From a bacterium (lineage in GTDB: Bacteria; 4484-113; JAFGCY01), in assembly GCA_020440605.1 (NCBI GenBank), contig JAGRNT010000024.1, forward strand, positions 1 through 48,983: a stretch of 48,983 nucleotides of DNA, in the 5' to 3' direction. A model generated the notes under the pieces. The model searched no databases. It saw only the letters and a list, made by a program, of their open reading frames with translations, and was not told where the DNA came from. Made by a program: the position numbers and the translations under genes. Of this stretch, positions 25,199-33,378 are shown in pieces. How positions within the stretch are numbered: the first letter of the stretch is position 1; every line of letters begins with the position of its first letter.

Positions 25199-26014
25199 AT
25201 GCCCGCCCGCCTCAGCCACAGCCTCGAGATCCTCAGCCTGGGCTGGCACTTCGCCCTGCAGCGCCTCAAGACCGACATGGCCTACCCCTGGGACTTCATC
25301 TCGGAAACCGCTGCCAACATGCTCTACAGCGTGATCCAGCTGTTCTTCTTCTGGACGATCTTCCAGCATGTGCCGGACATCCGCGGCTACAGCCTGCCGC
25401 AGATCGTGCTGATCTGGGGCCTGGCGGAGCTGAGCTGGGGCTGGCTCTCCGTGCTCTTCCTGCGAACCGCCAACAGCCTGGCGGACAGCTATATCGTGGA
25501 GGCCAACCTCGACCGCGTACTGATCCGCCCGCTGCCCCCGCTCTGGCAGCTGCTTTCCGAGAATGTCAACTTCCAGGACCTGAGCGTGCTCCTCAAGGGC
25601 TATGTGCTGATCATCTGGGCCATGCTGCACTGCGGCCTGCCGCTCGGGCCGGGCAGCCTGCTGCTGGCGAGCCTGCTGGGCCTGGCCGGCGGCTGCATCC
25701 TCGGGGCCATGCATTTGCTGAGCGCAGCGCTGGCCTTCTGGATCAAGGACCGCAACGGCTACAACGGCCTGATGTTCGAGTTCGGCGAGGCCGTGCGCTA
25801 CCCGATGCGGATCTACCCCGCCGGTGTGCGCAGCTTCTTCACCTTCGTGATCCCCTTCGCCTACACCGCGGCCTATCCGGCGGACTACATGCTCGAGCAT
25901 GCGCGCCGCCCCGGCCTGCTCTGGGAACTGCCGCTGGTGCTGGGCCTGCTCGGTCTGGCGGTGAGCCATGTCTACAACCGGGGCTTCAGGCGCTATGAAA
26001 GTGCGGGCAGCTAG
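25199..26014 (+). CDS. ABC-2 type transporter permease (COG3694/DUF990-like)
   Basis: 271 residues with six predicted membrane helices. The pattern of RTANSLADSYIVEANLDRVLIRPLPPL after two helices and a late FVIPFAYTAAYPADYML fits the ABC-2 family permeases that work as pairs with a second permease and an ATPase to export substrates. Here neither partner is adjacent, so it is an orphan in this window. Substrate unknown. It is a very hydrophobic GC-rich gene with core codon use. Confidence 0.82.
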   Translation: MPARLSHSLEILSLGWHFALQRLKTDMAYPWDFISETAANMLYSVIQLFFFWTIFQHVPDIRGYSLPQIVLIWGLAELSWGWLSVLFLRTANSLADSYIVEANLDRVLIRPLPPLWQLLSENVNFQDLSVLLKGYVLIIWAMLHCGLPLGPGSLLLASLLGLAGGCILGAMHLLSAALAFWIKDRNGYNGLMFEFGEAVRYPMRIYPAGVRSFFTFVIPFAYTAAYPADYMLEHARRPGLLWELPLVLGLLGLAVSHVYNRGFRRYESAGS

Positions 26015-26068
26015 CCCTGGCCGGCTATGCGCTGCTGCGCCAGTATGCTCAGCACCCGCATTCCGGGC

Positions 26069-26094
26069 AAAAAAAACCTCCGGTTACCCGGAGG
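26069..26094 (-). terminator. Strong minus-strand terminator with no obvious gene
   Basis: Stem CCTCCGG / CCGGAGG, four-base loop, followed on the minus strand by eight T (26069-26076). The plus strand has no T run after the stem, so it does not serve the permease gene. The transcript would come from 26095 rightward on the minus strand, where only a 25-codon ORF (ATG 26161) exists, whose TAA lies in the loop. A small RNA is possible. Confidence 0.6.
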
Positions 26095-26265
26095 CCGCTG
26101 TAGGGGGAATAATTACTGGTCGACGACACCATTCAATGTCATCGCTAAGTAAGACCACCATGCGCGGAAAAGGTTCCAGGGAAACTCCTGAGTTGCTTGT
26201 TATTAGTTGATTAGTTTTTAGTTTGTTACATCCACCAGCGAGACATTACTCATGTTGGATTGCAT

Positions 26266-26293
26266 TTGACTTTTAATGGAAATATAGTACTAT
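26266..26293 (+). promoter_or_regulatory. Promoter of the four-helix-bundle gene
   Basis: TTGACT (26266-26271), 16-base spacer, TACTAT (26288-26293) in an AT-rich patch. The -10 box ends eight bases before the ATG at 26302, leaving almost no leader. Confidence 0.65.
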
Positions 26294-26301
26294 ACAAATG
26301 T

Positions 26302-26703
26302 ATGAGTAGTAACAGGCGCATATTATCCCACCGCGATTTACATGTATGGCAGAGGTCCATCCAGTTAGCCTTGTGTGCTTATCATTACAGCTCCGCTTTC
26401 CCCCGCAGCGAGACCTACGGTCTGACCAGCCAGCTTCGCAGGGCCAGCATTTCGATTGCTGCCAATATCGCTGAGGGAAATGGCAGGAAAACCGCCCGGG
26501 ACTATGCTCACTTCCTTGCAATGGCGATCGGATCTACGAGGGAGGTGGACACCCTGCTGGTCATGGCAGAGGAACTGGAATATGGCAATAGGCAACAGCT
26601 GCAGGAATGTCAGAAACTGCTTGATGAAGTCGGCAGGATGCTGAATGTCGTTCATGCCACGATTGACGCCAGGGCACAGCTGGAAACCAGACGAAGCAGG
26701 TGA
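26302..26703 (+). CDS. Four-helix-bundle protein (S23/23S rRNA intervening-sequence protein family)
   Basis: 133 residues. LHVWQRSIQLALCAYHYSSAFP, GLTSQLRRASISIAANIAEG and RDYAHFLAMAIGSTREVDTLL are the family's conserved helices. Members are common single genes in environmental bacteria; some are encoded inside 23S rRNA intervening sequences, but most, like this one, are elsewhere. Role unknown, perhaps nucleic-acid binding. The start at 26302 follows the promoter; an earlier in-frame codon at 26260 lies upstream of the -35 box. Confidence 0.85.
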   Translation: MSSNRRILSHRDLHVWQRSIQLALCAYHYSSAFPRSETYGLTSQLRRASISIAANIAEGNGRKTARDYAHFLAMAIGSTREVDTLLVMAEELEYGNRQQLQECQKLLDEVGRMLNVVHATIDARAQLETRRSR

Positions 26704-27045
26704 ATTCAGGCTATGATTTTCCGTCTCGCTCTTGCTGCCAACCACGGCCCGGGCATTGATACTAAGAACTAAGAACTGACAACTGACAACTTTCTACACG
26801 GACTGGCGTCCGGGGACGGCGCCTAGAAGGCGCCGCTACAGCAGGTATTTCTGCCTCCTGCCTTCTGCCTATTGCCAACTACCAACTACTTTCTGACAAC
26901 TAAGAACTAATAACTCACTACTAATAACTCACTACCACTCAGATGCGAGTCCGGCGCTTTGTAGGCGCCGCTACAGCAGGTAATTCTGCCAACTGCCTAC
27001 TGCCTACTGCCAACTGCCAACTGCCCACTGCCTACTGACCACTGA
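26704..27045. repeat. Heptanucleotide repeats and paired hairpins before folP
   Basis: No gene. Runs in steps of seven: AACTAAG AACTAAG AACTGAC AACTGAC (about 26764-26791); CAACTAC, AACTAAG, AACTCAC, TACTAAT variants (about 26876-26938); and AACTGCC / TACTGCC / CACTGCC (about 26987-27050), which runs up to the folP stop. Two hairpins, 26818-26834 (GGCGCC, loop TAGAA) and 26953-26969 (GGCGC, loop TTTGTAG), are each followed by GCTACAGCAGGTA. Confidence 0.75.
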
Positions 27046-27915
27046 CTACTCCCCACTGATCCCCCGCAGTCCCATCCAGACATTGATCATCTGCCGTGCC
27101 GTCGCCGCATCATGCACGCGATGGATCATCACGCCCTGGTTCAGGAGCTCCCAGATCACCCCGAGCGTCCCGCTCACGCGCCGCTCCGTTTCCTGCTCCC
27201 CGCTCAGTTCGCCGATGAAGCGCTTCAGGCTCACGCCGTAGAGCAGCGGCCGCCCCAGATCGAGGAAGCTGCGGGCCCAGGTGATCAGGTCCAGGTTGTC
27301 ACCCATGCGCTTGCCGAAGCCGATCCCCGGGTCCAGCACCACGCGCTCGCGGGCGATCCCGGCCCGTTCCAGCCGCGCCAGCTCGCGCTCGAAGAAGCCG
27401 CGGATCTCCTGATGGCAGTTGTCATAACTGGGTTCCTGCTGCATCGTCTCCGGCGTGCCCTGCATGTGCATCAGCACGTAGCCGCAGTCGCAGCACGCCA
27501 CGAGCTCCGTCAGCTGCGGGTCCAGCGCTCCGGCGGAGATGTCATTCACGGCATCCGCCCCGGCCGCCAGCGCGGCGCGCGCCACCTCAGCGTGGTAGGT
27601 GTCAATCGTGATCGGCACCGCCGCATCCAGGCGGCGCAGTTCCTCGATCACCGGGACCACGCGCCGCAATTCCTCGGCCGCGCCGACCCGCGCACTGCCC
27701 GGGCGCGTGCTCTGCCCGCCCACGTCGAGGATGTCCGGGCCCTGCTCCAGCACCATGCTGAGCTGGGCGCGGCGCTCGCCGGATTCCGTTGCCAGCCGGC
27801 TGCCGGGGTGGAAGCTGTCCGGCGTGGCGTTGATGATCGCCATCACCCGCGGCCGCGAGCAGTCCAGCAGCCGTCCGCCGGCCAGTTGCCAGTTTCCGCT
27901 GAGCACCACGCTCAC
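27046..27915 (-). CDS. folP: Dihydropteroate synthase
   Basis: 289 residues. Joins para-aminobenzoate to the dihydropterin pyrophosphate in folate synthesis; the sulfonamide target. Motifs: VMAIINATPDSFHPGSRL (pterin loop), DILDVGGQSTRPGS, PITIDTYHAEVARAAL, and VVLDPGIGFGKRMGDNL near the C terminus, followed by LYGVSLKRFIG. The GTG start overlaps the folE stop (GTGA), so it is coupled to folE. Both act in the folate branch. Confidence 0.94.
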   Translation of the reverse strand: MSVVLSGNWQLAGGRLLDCSRPRVMAIINATPDSFHPGSRLATESGERRAQLSMVLEQGPDILDVGGQSTRPGSARVGAAEELRRVVPVIEELRRLDAAVPITIDTYHAEVARAALAAGADAVNDISAGALDPQLTELVACCDCGYVLMHMQGTPETMQQEPSYDNCHQEIRGFFERELARLERAGIARERVVLDPGIGFGKRMGDNLDLITWARSFLDLGRPLLYGVSLKRFIGELSGEQETERRVSGTLGVIWELLNQGVMIHRVHDAATARQMINVWMGLRGISGE

Positions 27916-28490
27916 GAGCGGCCCCCGGCGATCAGCGTGAACAGTTCATTGCGCGTGGCCTCGCGCTCCTTGATCAGGCCGCGCAGCGCGCTCGTGGTGA
28001 TCAGGCTGCCCGGCGCCCGCACGCCGCGCATCTCCATGCACATGTGGCGGGCCTCCACGACCACGGCGCAGCCCATCGGGTTGAGCTTCTCCATCAGCAG
28101 GTCCGCCATTTCGCCGGTCAGGCGCTCCTGCACCTGCGGCCGCGCGGCCAGCGCCTTGAAGCTGCGCACCACCTTGGAAAGCCCGGTGATCCGCCCGTCG
28201 GGGATGTAGGCGATGTGCGCCCAGCCGAAGAAGGGCATCAGGTGGTGCTCGCACATCGAGAAGAACTTCACGTCGCGGAACAGCACGAGCTCGCGGAACT
28301 CCTGGTCGAACTGGGTCTCGAGGTGGATCCCCGGGTCCTCGTGCATCCCGGAGAAGATCTCCGTGTACATGCGCGCCACGCGGTCCGGCGTGCCCTTCAG
28401 GCCATCGCGGCCCGGGTCCTCGCCGATGGCGGCGATCAGTTCACGCACGGCGGCCTCGACGCGCGCCTGGTCAATCGGGGTTGGGGACAT
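27912..28490 (-). CDS. folE: GTP cyclohydrolase I
   Basis: 192 residues, normal length. Opens GTP to dihydroneopterin triphosphate, the first step of folate synthesis. Zinc and active-site motifs: MCEHHLMPFFG (Cys and His), GLSKVVRSFKALAARPQVQERL, and VVVEARHMCMEMRGV. Having CEHH and the later Cys it is the zinc-dependent FolE1 type. The ATG at 28490 stands six bases after a perfect TATAAT, giving a leaderless folE-folP message; the frame is open further upstream but only through repeat DNA. Confidence 0.95.
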   Translation of the reverse strand: MSPTPIDQARVEAAVRELIAAIGEDPGRDGLKGTPDRVARMYTEIFSGMHEDPGIHLETQFDQEFRELVLFRDVKFFSMCEHHLMPFFGWAHIAYIPDGRITGLSKVVRSFKALAARPQVQERLTGEMADLLMEKLNPMGCAVVVEARHMCMEMRGVRAPGSLITTSALRGLIKEREATRNELFTLIAGGRS

Positions 28491-28496
28491 GGGGAA

Positions 28497-28502
28497 ATTA
28501 TA
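28497..28502 (-). promoter_or_regulatory. -10 box (TATAAT) of leaderless folE-folP
   Basis: Perfect TATAAT, then TTCCCC, then ATG: a six-base gap, too short for a leader with a Shine-Dalgarno site. The clearest leaderless case in the window. Confidence 0.7.
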
Positions 28503-28564
28503 GGGGAAAGGCAGCAGGGACCGGGGGTCAGGGATCAGGGGAGGAAGTGACACGTGTGAACGGC

Positions 28565-28593
28565 TTAGCGGCGACATGCTGTCGCCTGATCTT
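28565..28593. repeat. Left REP copy of the transposase unit
   Basis: 29-base element with a 7-bp perfect hairpin (GGCGACA / TGTCGCC, loop TGC). Exact inverted copy at 29122-29150. Confidence 0.85.
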
Positions 28594-28620
28594 CAACTTC
28601 CAAATAATCTATACATACGT

Positions 28621-28626
28621 TAATAT
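28621..28626 (+). promoter_or_regulatory. Possible -10 box (TAATAT) of the transposase gene
   Basis: TAATAT ends five bases before the ATG at 28632 in a short AT-rich stretch; again no room for a leader. Confidence 0.45.
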
Positions 28627-28631
28627 ATGAT

Positions 28632-29087
28632 ATGTCCAAACATGACAATAATGTTGAAATTAAGAACAACAGGCTTCCGCAATGGCGGAAGGCCGAAGCA
28701 TGCTATTTCGTGACCTGGCGGCTCGATCTGGGATCTGGTCGGTTGAATGGCCCGGAGCGTGATCTGGTCTGCAGGGCGATAGAGTATTTTCACGGGGAAA
28801 GATACAAATTGCGGGCATATGTCGTCATGGACAACCATGTGCACATTGTTCTGGTAATGCTCGCAGGAAATGACCTTTCTGATCAGCTAAAGAGCATCAA
28901 GCGATACACAGCAATCCATATAAACAGAATGCGTGGTAGGTCCGGCAAGCTCTGGCAGAAGGCCAGCTACACAAGGATTCTGTTTGACAACTCAGCGGTT
29001 GCCAGTTGTTCTGAATACGTAATGAGTAATCCGCAGCGTCGCTGGCATGGAATCAGTGAATACAAATGGATGAAGCAGTTTGATTAA
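28632..29087 (+). CDS. REP-associated tyrosine transposase (RAYT, Y1_Tnp family)
   Basis: 151 residues. The HUH metal site is in VMDNHVHIVLVM, the early YFVTWRL strand is typical of the RAYT group, and the catalytic tyrosine is probably in CSEYVMSNPQRRWH. RAYTs are single-copy domesticated relatives of IS200/IS605 transposases that process palindromic REP elements. Here the gene is bounded by two inverted REP copies, as in known RAYT loci. Composition is distinctly more AT-rich than neighbours, in line with transfer. The gene looks intact. Confidence 0.9.
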   Translation: MSKHDNNVEIKNNRLPQWRKAEACYFVTWRLDLGSGRLNGPERDLVCRAIEYFHGERYKLRAYVVMDNHVHIVLVMLAGNDLSDQLKSIKRYTAIHINRMRGRSGKLWQKASYTRILFDNSAVASCSEYVMSNPQRRWHGISEYKWMKQFD

Positions 29088-29113
29088 AAAACCCCGGCCG
29101 TAGCCGGGGCTTT
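29087..29113. terminator. Bidirectional terminator between RAYT and the lipoprotein gene
   Basis: Stem CCCCGGC / GCCGGGG at 29092-29109, loop CGTA, with five A before and CTTT after. On the minus strand it has a good T tract and would also end the lipoprotein message coming from 31532. Confidence 0.75.
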
Positions 29114-29121
29114 CATTGCAC

Positions 29122-29150
29122 AAGATCAGGCGACAGCATGTCGCCGCTAA
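29122..29150. repeat. Right REP copy of the transposase unit
   Basis: Exact reverse complement of 28565-28593; it ends three bases from the stop codon at 29154-29156. Confidence 0.85.
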
Positions 29151-29153
29151 TCC

Positions 29154-31532
29154 CTAGTTAACCAGTACGATGCGCGACACCTCGAAGTCGGGCAGCACAT
29201 CCTGGGTCACGATGAACTTGACCGTGAAGCTGCCGGTGCTGATGAAGGCATGCTCCACCGTGGTGCCGGGCTTGTCAATCACGTTGTCACCGTCGAAGTC
29301 CCAGCCGAACTGCGGGTTGTTGGGGGTGCCGTTCACGCTGCCGTTGAAGACATTGGCGATGTTGGCGCTGAAGGTGTAGGTCACCGCGTCCTGGATCGGC
29401 TGGGCCGGGGTGAAGAGCTTCTCGCCCTGGCCCGGGTCACCCGGATCGATCGGGCCCATCACCGTCAGGTTGCTCGTGATCGCGTTGAACACGGGAATCT
29501 CCACGGTGCGGTTGCCGCTGCGCATCTCGCCGCCCTGTTCGGTGACGGTGATGATCACGGTCTTCAGGCCGAGCGTGTCCCAGCCGCCGGTGAGCGCCAC
29601 GGGATCCTGGTTGGCCCAGTTGTTGACGACCACCGGGGCGCTGCCGTCACCCCAGTCGATGCTGAGGTCGAAGGGGCCGGTGCCGCCGCTGACGGTCGGG
29701 GCCAGCTGGTAGGTCGTCAGCAGGGTGGCGGGCACGAGCTGCGCGGCGGGAATGCTCACGCTCATCGCGGGACCGCTCACACCGCCGCCGGCGATTGCAT
29801 TGGCGGCCGCACTGGCATTGAGCAGGCCTCCATCACCGGGGTCTGGAGTAAGCGGGTTGTCAACAAGACCAAGTAGGTCAACGATGCCATTGGTATTGTC
29901 CATTATTGCCTGCAGAACATCATCATCAGAAGGCTCAGTGCCTCCATTTGCAGCAGTCAGAGCCTGGAAGGAAATAGCAGCTGCTCCGGCAACATATGCA
30001 GCTGCATAAGCAGTGTCAAAGCGGCCGGTGGTGAAAGCATAGTTGTAACCGGCAATGCGCACGTCGCCAACACCAGTCAGGTACGGGTGGTAACCATAGC
30101 CGATTCCCATACCGCAGGCAGCGATATCCGCACCCGTGTTGCTCCAGATCGCAACTTCACCAAAGGTCTGGTCAAACGGTGCACCCCAGGGGGTTGCATA
30201 GCCGATGCCGAGGTTGTTGAAGTCGGGGTTGTTGTCATTGTCCACATCAATTCCGCCCAGATTGCCGATGCGGTTTCCGCCGGTTGCGGCAACGCTGATG
30301 CAGTTGGGGTCGGATGCCGGAGTGAACGGGGTCACCGTGATGTCCACTGCGGTGTCGGTGAAGATGTCATTGGTGAAGTCTGCACTGTTGCTGACGTCAC
30401 CGGCGGGACCGATCACGAGTACATCGTTGTCCCGGGCATTCTGCAGGGCCGTGCTGATGTTTCCGGAAACCGCGCCATTGGATGCCATGCCCAGCAGGAT
30501 GATGTTGGCTCCTGCTGCCACTGCGTGGTCAATTGACTCCGCAATGTGATTATCACTGAAGGACCAGGTATCAACATTGAGCTGGCCCGTCTTGATCAGC
30601 ATGAAGGTCGAGAAGGGCGCGCAGCCCATCACTCCCTCGTTCCAGAATTCATCATCCTGGATGCCATCAGCAGGGTCGTCAAGATCAATGTTGCCAAACA
30701 GGCTGCCGATGCTGAGGGGATTGCTGGCAAGCATGCCGAGCAGAATGTCGCCGGTGTCGCGGAACGGAACGTTGTTCACGTCCAGTTCCCATTCCGCAGC
30801 ATCCAGACCGGCGGTGAAGGTTCCATTGTCAGCCACGAAACCTGAATTCACTGCATCCAGAGAGTTCAGCTCGTCAAGGTCAGGCCGATCCACCGCACTG
30901 TAATCCCAGAATCCGGCATCGATGATGGCGATGGTGACCGGATTGGCAATCACGTTGTCGCTGAAGGCAACGTCCCAGGCGCCTTCGAAGCCATTGGCAC
31001 TGTGAGCCATGCCCTGGCCGGGGAAGAAGAAGAATCCGACTCCGCCGCCGCCATCAGGAAACAGACCGGTTGCCGTATCGCCAGCAAAGGGCTGCTGTGG
31101 TGTGAAGGAGCTGGTACGGAAAGTTTCCAGATCATACACAGGCTTCTGCGTGTTCAGGATGGATACCGGAGCAGCACTTGCGATTGCATATTCCTTCTTC
31201 AGTTCCAGGGCGGCAACTTTGGGATCCGTTCCAGCGCCGATGTTGATGCGTGCGCTGTTGCCATTCTGGAAATCAATGCTGTAACCGTATTTGTCAAGCA
31301 CAGCCTGCAGTTCCTGTTCGGGTACCGCGGAGGTGATGTTCAGCTGGCCATCTCTGATGCTGACATCCTTGGAACCGAGCACCTCAGAGGGTCCAGTCAG
31401 TTCGAGGCTGCTACCGTCCCCATTCCCGCCAGCCGGCGTGTTCGGGTCCGCGACCTGGCTCCCGCCGCCTCCGCAGCCGAAGGCCAGCAGGCTCACGAGG
31501 ATCGCGGCCATTACGAGATAGATACGCTTCAT
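29154..31532 (-). CDS. Lipoprotein with inactive-looking subtilisin fold and PKD-like C terminus
   Basis: 792 residues. Lipoprotein signal (MAAILVSLLAFGC, lipid Cys C20) and CGGGGSQ after it. Residues about 60-130 look like a subtilisin prodomain; about 190-590 follow the subtilase order, starting with PVTIAIIDAGF (catalytic Asp present). But the His block (HGTHVAG) is not found, the oxyanion Asn region reads VLVIGPAGD instead of AAGN, and the Ser block GTSMAAPHVAG appears as DTAYAAAYVAG with Ala for Ser. It is therefore probably a non-proteolytic surface protein. The last 190 residues are PKD-like. Codon use changes near 29870. SD AGGGGAGA precedes the ATG. Confidence 0.75.
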   Translation of the reverse strand: MKRIYLVMAAILVSLLAFGCGGGGSQVADPNTPAGGNGDGSSLELTGPSEVLGSKDVSIRDGQLNITSAVPEQELQAVLDKYGYSIDFQNGNSARINIGAGTDPKVAALELKKEYAIASAAPVSILNTQKPVYDLETFRTSSFTPQQPFAGDTATGLFPDGGGGVGFFFFPGQGMAHSANGFEGAWDVAFSDNVIANPVTIAIIDAGFWDYSAVDRPDLDELNSLDAVNSGFVADNGTFTAGLDAAEWELDVNNVPFRDTGDILLGMLASNPLSIGSLFGNIDLDDPADGIQDDEFWNEGVMGCAPFSTFMLIKTGQLNVDTWSFSDNHIAESIDHAVAAGANIILLGMASNGAVSGNISTALQNARDNDVLVIGPAGDVSNSADFTNDIFTDTAVDITVTPFTPASDPNCISVAATGGNRIGNLGGIDVDNDNNPDFNNLGIGYATPWGAPFDQTFGEVAIWSNTGADIAACGMGIGYGYHPYLTGVGDVRIAGYNYAFTTGRFDTAYAAAYVAGAAAISFQALTAANGGTEPSDDDVLQAIMDNTNGIVDLLGLVDNPLTPDPGDGGLLNASAAANAIAGGGVSGPAMSVSIPAAQLVPATLLTTYQLAPTVSGGTGPFDLSIDWGDGSAPVVVNNWANQDPVALTGGWDTLGLKTVIITVTEQGGEMRSGNRTVEIPVFNAITSNLTVMGPIDPGDPGQGEKLFTPAQPIQDAVTYTFSANIANVFNGSVNGTPNNPQFGWDFDGDNVIDKPGTTVEHAFISTGSFTVKFIVTQDVLPDFEVSRIVLVN

Positions 31533-31761
31533 GTGTATCTCCCCTTCATGCTTTCGTTCAGATTACTTGTACGGTCCACCCATATAGTACCCGCTTGCAA
31601 TGGATACCAGCTGGCTTCAGCCGTCTCGACCGGCACGCAGAGCCCTGCTTACGCAGATGCCGCAGCCGGTGCAGGATGCAGTGGCACGTCCCGCTTCCCG
31701 GAAGACCCGGGCCGTGATACTGACCACTCCTTATTATACGGAGTTCCCGGCGCCGGGCGGG
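31533..31761. other. Upstream region of the lipoprotein gene
   Basis: Minus-strand TACTAT near 31582-31587 is a plausible -10 box, giving a leader of about 45 nt with the AGGGGAGA site. No gene or repeat is seen in the rest. Confidence 0.4.
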
Positions 31762-32475
31762 CTATTCGCCCTCGGGCACGCTCACGAAGTTCTGCACGAG
31801 CCTGAGCTGCTCCCCGAAGAAGTGCTCCAGATCCTCCTCATCGCCTGAGGAGACACTGAGCACCCCGTCGCGGCGCACCTCCGCCGTGCGGCGCGTGCCC
31901 TCATAGAAGAAGGACAGCCGGATGGAGCGGATCCGTCCCGGCTGGCTGGTCAGCGCGTCCAGATTGAGCTGGTTGTCCACGGTCTTGGCCTGGAACTTGC
32001 CGATCATCTTCGGCTCGACGAAGAAGTGGTCGAAGCTCGCCAGCCCGAGTTGCGCCGTGTCGTACATCTTCAGCATCTCGCGGGTCCAGCCCACGACGTC
32101 CACCTCGAGCTCGATCAGCTCGGTGCCCCCGCCGCTGCCGCACTGCTTCAGCACCTCGGTGAACAGCCCGAGCTCGCGCTTGCCCTGCGGCGTGTACATC
32201 AGCTCGCGGCGCGCATCGAAGGTGCAGAACAGCACGCGGTCGTCGTAGCGCTTCTCGACGATCAGTTTGCCTTCCTCATCGTCGTAGCGCCGGCCCTCGC
32301 GCTCCGTGCGCACGACCAGTTCAAAGGAGACCTGCGGGAATTCGCGGTCGATGCCCACGACCTGCATCCCGGGGTTCTTCACGAAATTGACTTCACTGAG
32401 GCGCTTGGCCAGTGCCTGCAGCTGCCCCTCGCCGACTCCCCTGAGCCTGGCGAAACTGCACTTCATGTTCGGCAT
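31762..32475 (-). CDS. Hypothetical cytoplasmic protein
   Basis: 237 residues, family not recognised. No signal peptide, no membrane helix, mixed alpha/beta and rather charged. The C-terminal part has GDEEDLEHFFGEQLRLVQNF, an amphipathic helix. The ATG at 32475 is six bases after a TACACT -10 box; a second ATG at 32466 is possible. Codon use is that of core genes. No operon partner; the next gene on the strand (32764-33372) has its own promoter-like box. Confidence 0.65.
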   Translation of the reverse strand: MPNMKCSFARLRGVGEGQLQALAKRLSEVNFVKNPGMQVVGIDREFPQVSFELVVRTEREGRRYDDEEGKLIVEKRYDDRVLFCTFDARRELMYTPQGKRELGLFTEVLKQCGSGGGTELIELEVDVVGWTREMLKMYDTAQLGLASFDHFFVEPKMIGKFQAKTVDNQLNLDALTSQPGRIRSIRLSFFYEGTRRTAEVRRDGVLSVSSGDEEDLEHFFGEQLRLVQNFVSVPEGE

Positions 32476-32763
32476 CGGAAGAGTGTATCAGGGACCGGGG
32501 ACCGGGGAGGACATAGGAGCTGGGTTGTAGGGTGTAGCAGAAGGAGACCAAGGATCATTGGCAGGAATGATCGCAACAATCAAGGACCGGCGCCGCCCTG
32601 CGGCGAATGGGAGCTGAAGTTGCTTCGGTTAGGAAACGTAGCCTTGAAATGGAACTGTATGGATAATTGCTTTTTCCTCTCCCAATCGCGGCGGGGCCGC
32701 GCCGGTCCTCCTGCCTTCTGCCCCCTGCCTTCTGCCTACAGCCCACTGACCACTGTTTACTGT
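32476..32763. repeat. Spacer with several repeat families
   Basis: The TACACT box (32482-32487) lies at its left end. Then GGGACCG GGGACCG heptamers (about 32491-32506), a copy of the GGAGCTGGGTTGTAGGG unit (about 32517-32540), and a heptamer run CTGCCTT CTGCCCC CTGCCTT CTGCCTA (about 32709-32770) that continues to the stop of the next gene. No gene is seen. Confidence 0.65.
32482..32487 (-). promoter_or_regulatory. Probable -10 box (TACACT) of a leaderless gene
   Basis: Six bases before the ATG at 32475 on the minus strand; no Shine-Dalgarno between. Confidence 0.5.
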
Positions 32764-33372
32764 TCACTCACCCTGTTCCCTCTTCCGCACATGTGCCGCG
32801 ATGAAGCCCAGCACATCCTCGCGGTTGTCCGGCCCGAACATCAGCGAATGCCCGCGGAAGGGGTCCAGCGCACTCGGGCGCGGCAGGGTGCTCAGATGCA
32901 CCAGCCGTTCATGTGCGTAGTAGTTGCGGTAATGTTCCCAGCGCCGCAGGCTGGGCAGGCCCATGAAGCTGACCTTCACGCCCTGCGCGTTCAGCTCATA
33001 GGCCGTCGGCAGGTACAGCGCGGCATTCATCCCCAGCAGCAGCAGCGTGCTGATCAGGCCCCACTGCAGCCACTGCCGCGGAAACTGCTCGCGTGCCGTG
33101 CGGATCTGTTCCAGCTCGGCGGAGATCTGCTCGCGGGTGTATTGCCGCTCGCCGATCATTGCAAAGGGCGCGGCCCCCAGCTCCTCAGCGGCGCTCACGA
33201 GCTGCTGCTCATACTCCTGCGGCACGTTCGGGACCGTCACGCTCCAGCTCAGCAGGGCAGCCAGCAGCAGGCTGAGCGGCAGGGCCAGCTGCGGCCTGCG
33301 CCAGCCACCGAGGCCCTGCTTCCAGGGGTTGAAGGTCCAGTTCAGCTTCTCAGGCAGCGCGGGCTTGTCCAC
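32764..33372 (-). CDS. Two-helix membrane protein with PH-like domain
   Basis: 202 residues. Two membrane helices (about 31-50, LALPLSLLLAALLSWSVTV; about 105-125, LISTLLLLGMNAALYL) enclose a helical loop. The C-terminal 75 residues (NAQGVKVSFMGLPSLRRWEHY and later DNREDVLGFIAAHVRKR) resemble small bacterial PH-like membrane proteins of the YcxB/DUF5673 kind. Function unknown. It starts at a GTG six bases after TACAAT. Confidence 0.65.
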   Translation of the reverse strand: MDKPALPEKLNWTFNPWKQGLGGWRRPQLALPLSLLLAALLSWSVTVPNVPQEYEQQLVSAAEELGAAPFAMIGERQYTREQISAELEQIRTAREQFPRQWLQWGLISTLLLLGMNAALYLPTAYELNAQGVKVSFMGLPSLRRWEHYRNYYAHERLVHLSTLPRPSALDPFRGHSLMFGPDNREDVLGFIAAHVRKREQGE

Positions 33373-33378
33373 GCGCGG

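Larger units (their letters stand above)
28565..29150. mobile_element. REP-associated transposase unit with 29-bp perfect inverted ends
   Basis: Bases 28565-28593 and 29122-29150 are exact reverse complements of each other. Each contains the hairpin GGCGACA, TGC, TGTCGCC flanked by TTAGC and TGATCTT. Between them lies a single transposase gene and its terminator. The right end stops three bases before the stop codon of the lipoprotein gene at 29154. Related hairpins (GGCGACA stems) occur at 6207-6224 and 40736-40753. Confidence 0.8.

Noticed and set aside
25192..25998. Long plus-strand frame over the ABC permease
   Set aside because: Arg/Pro/Gly-rich shadow frame of a GC-rich gene; the other frame has clear membrane helices.
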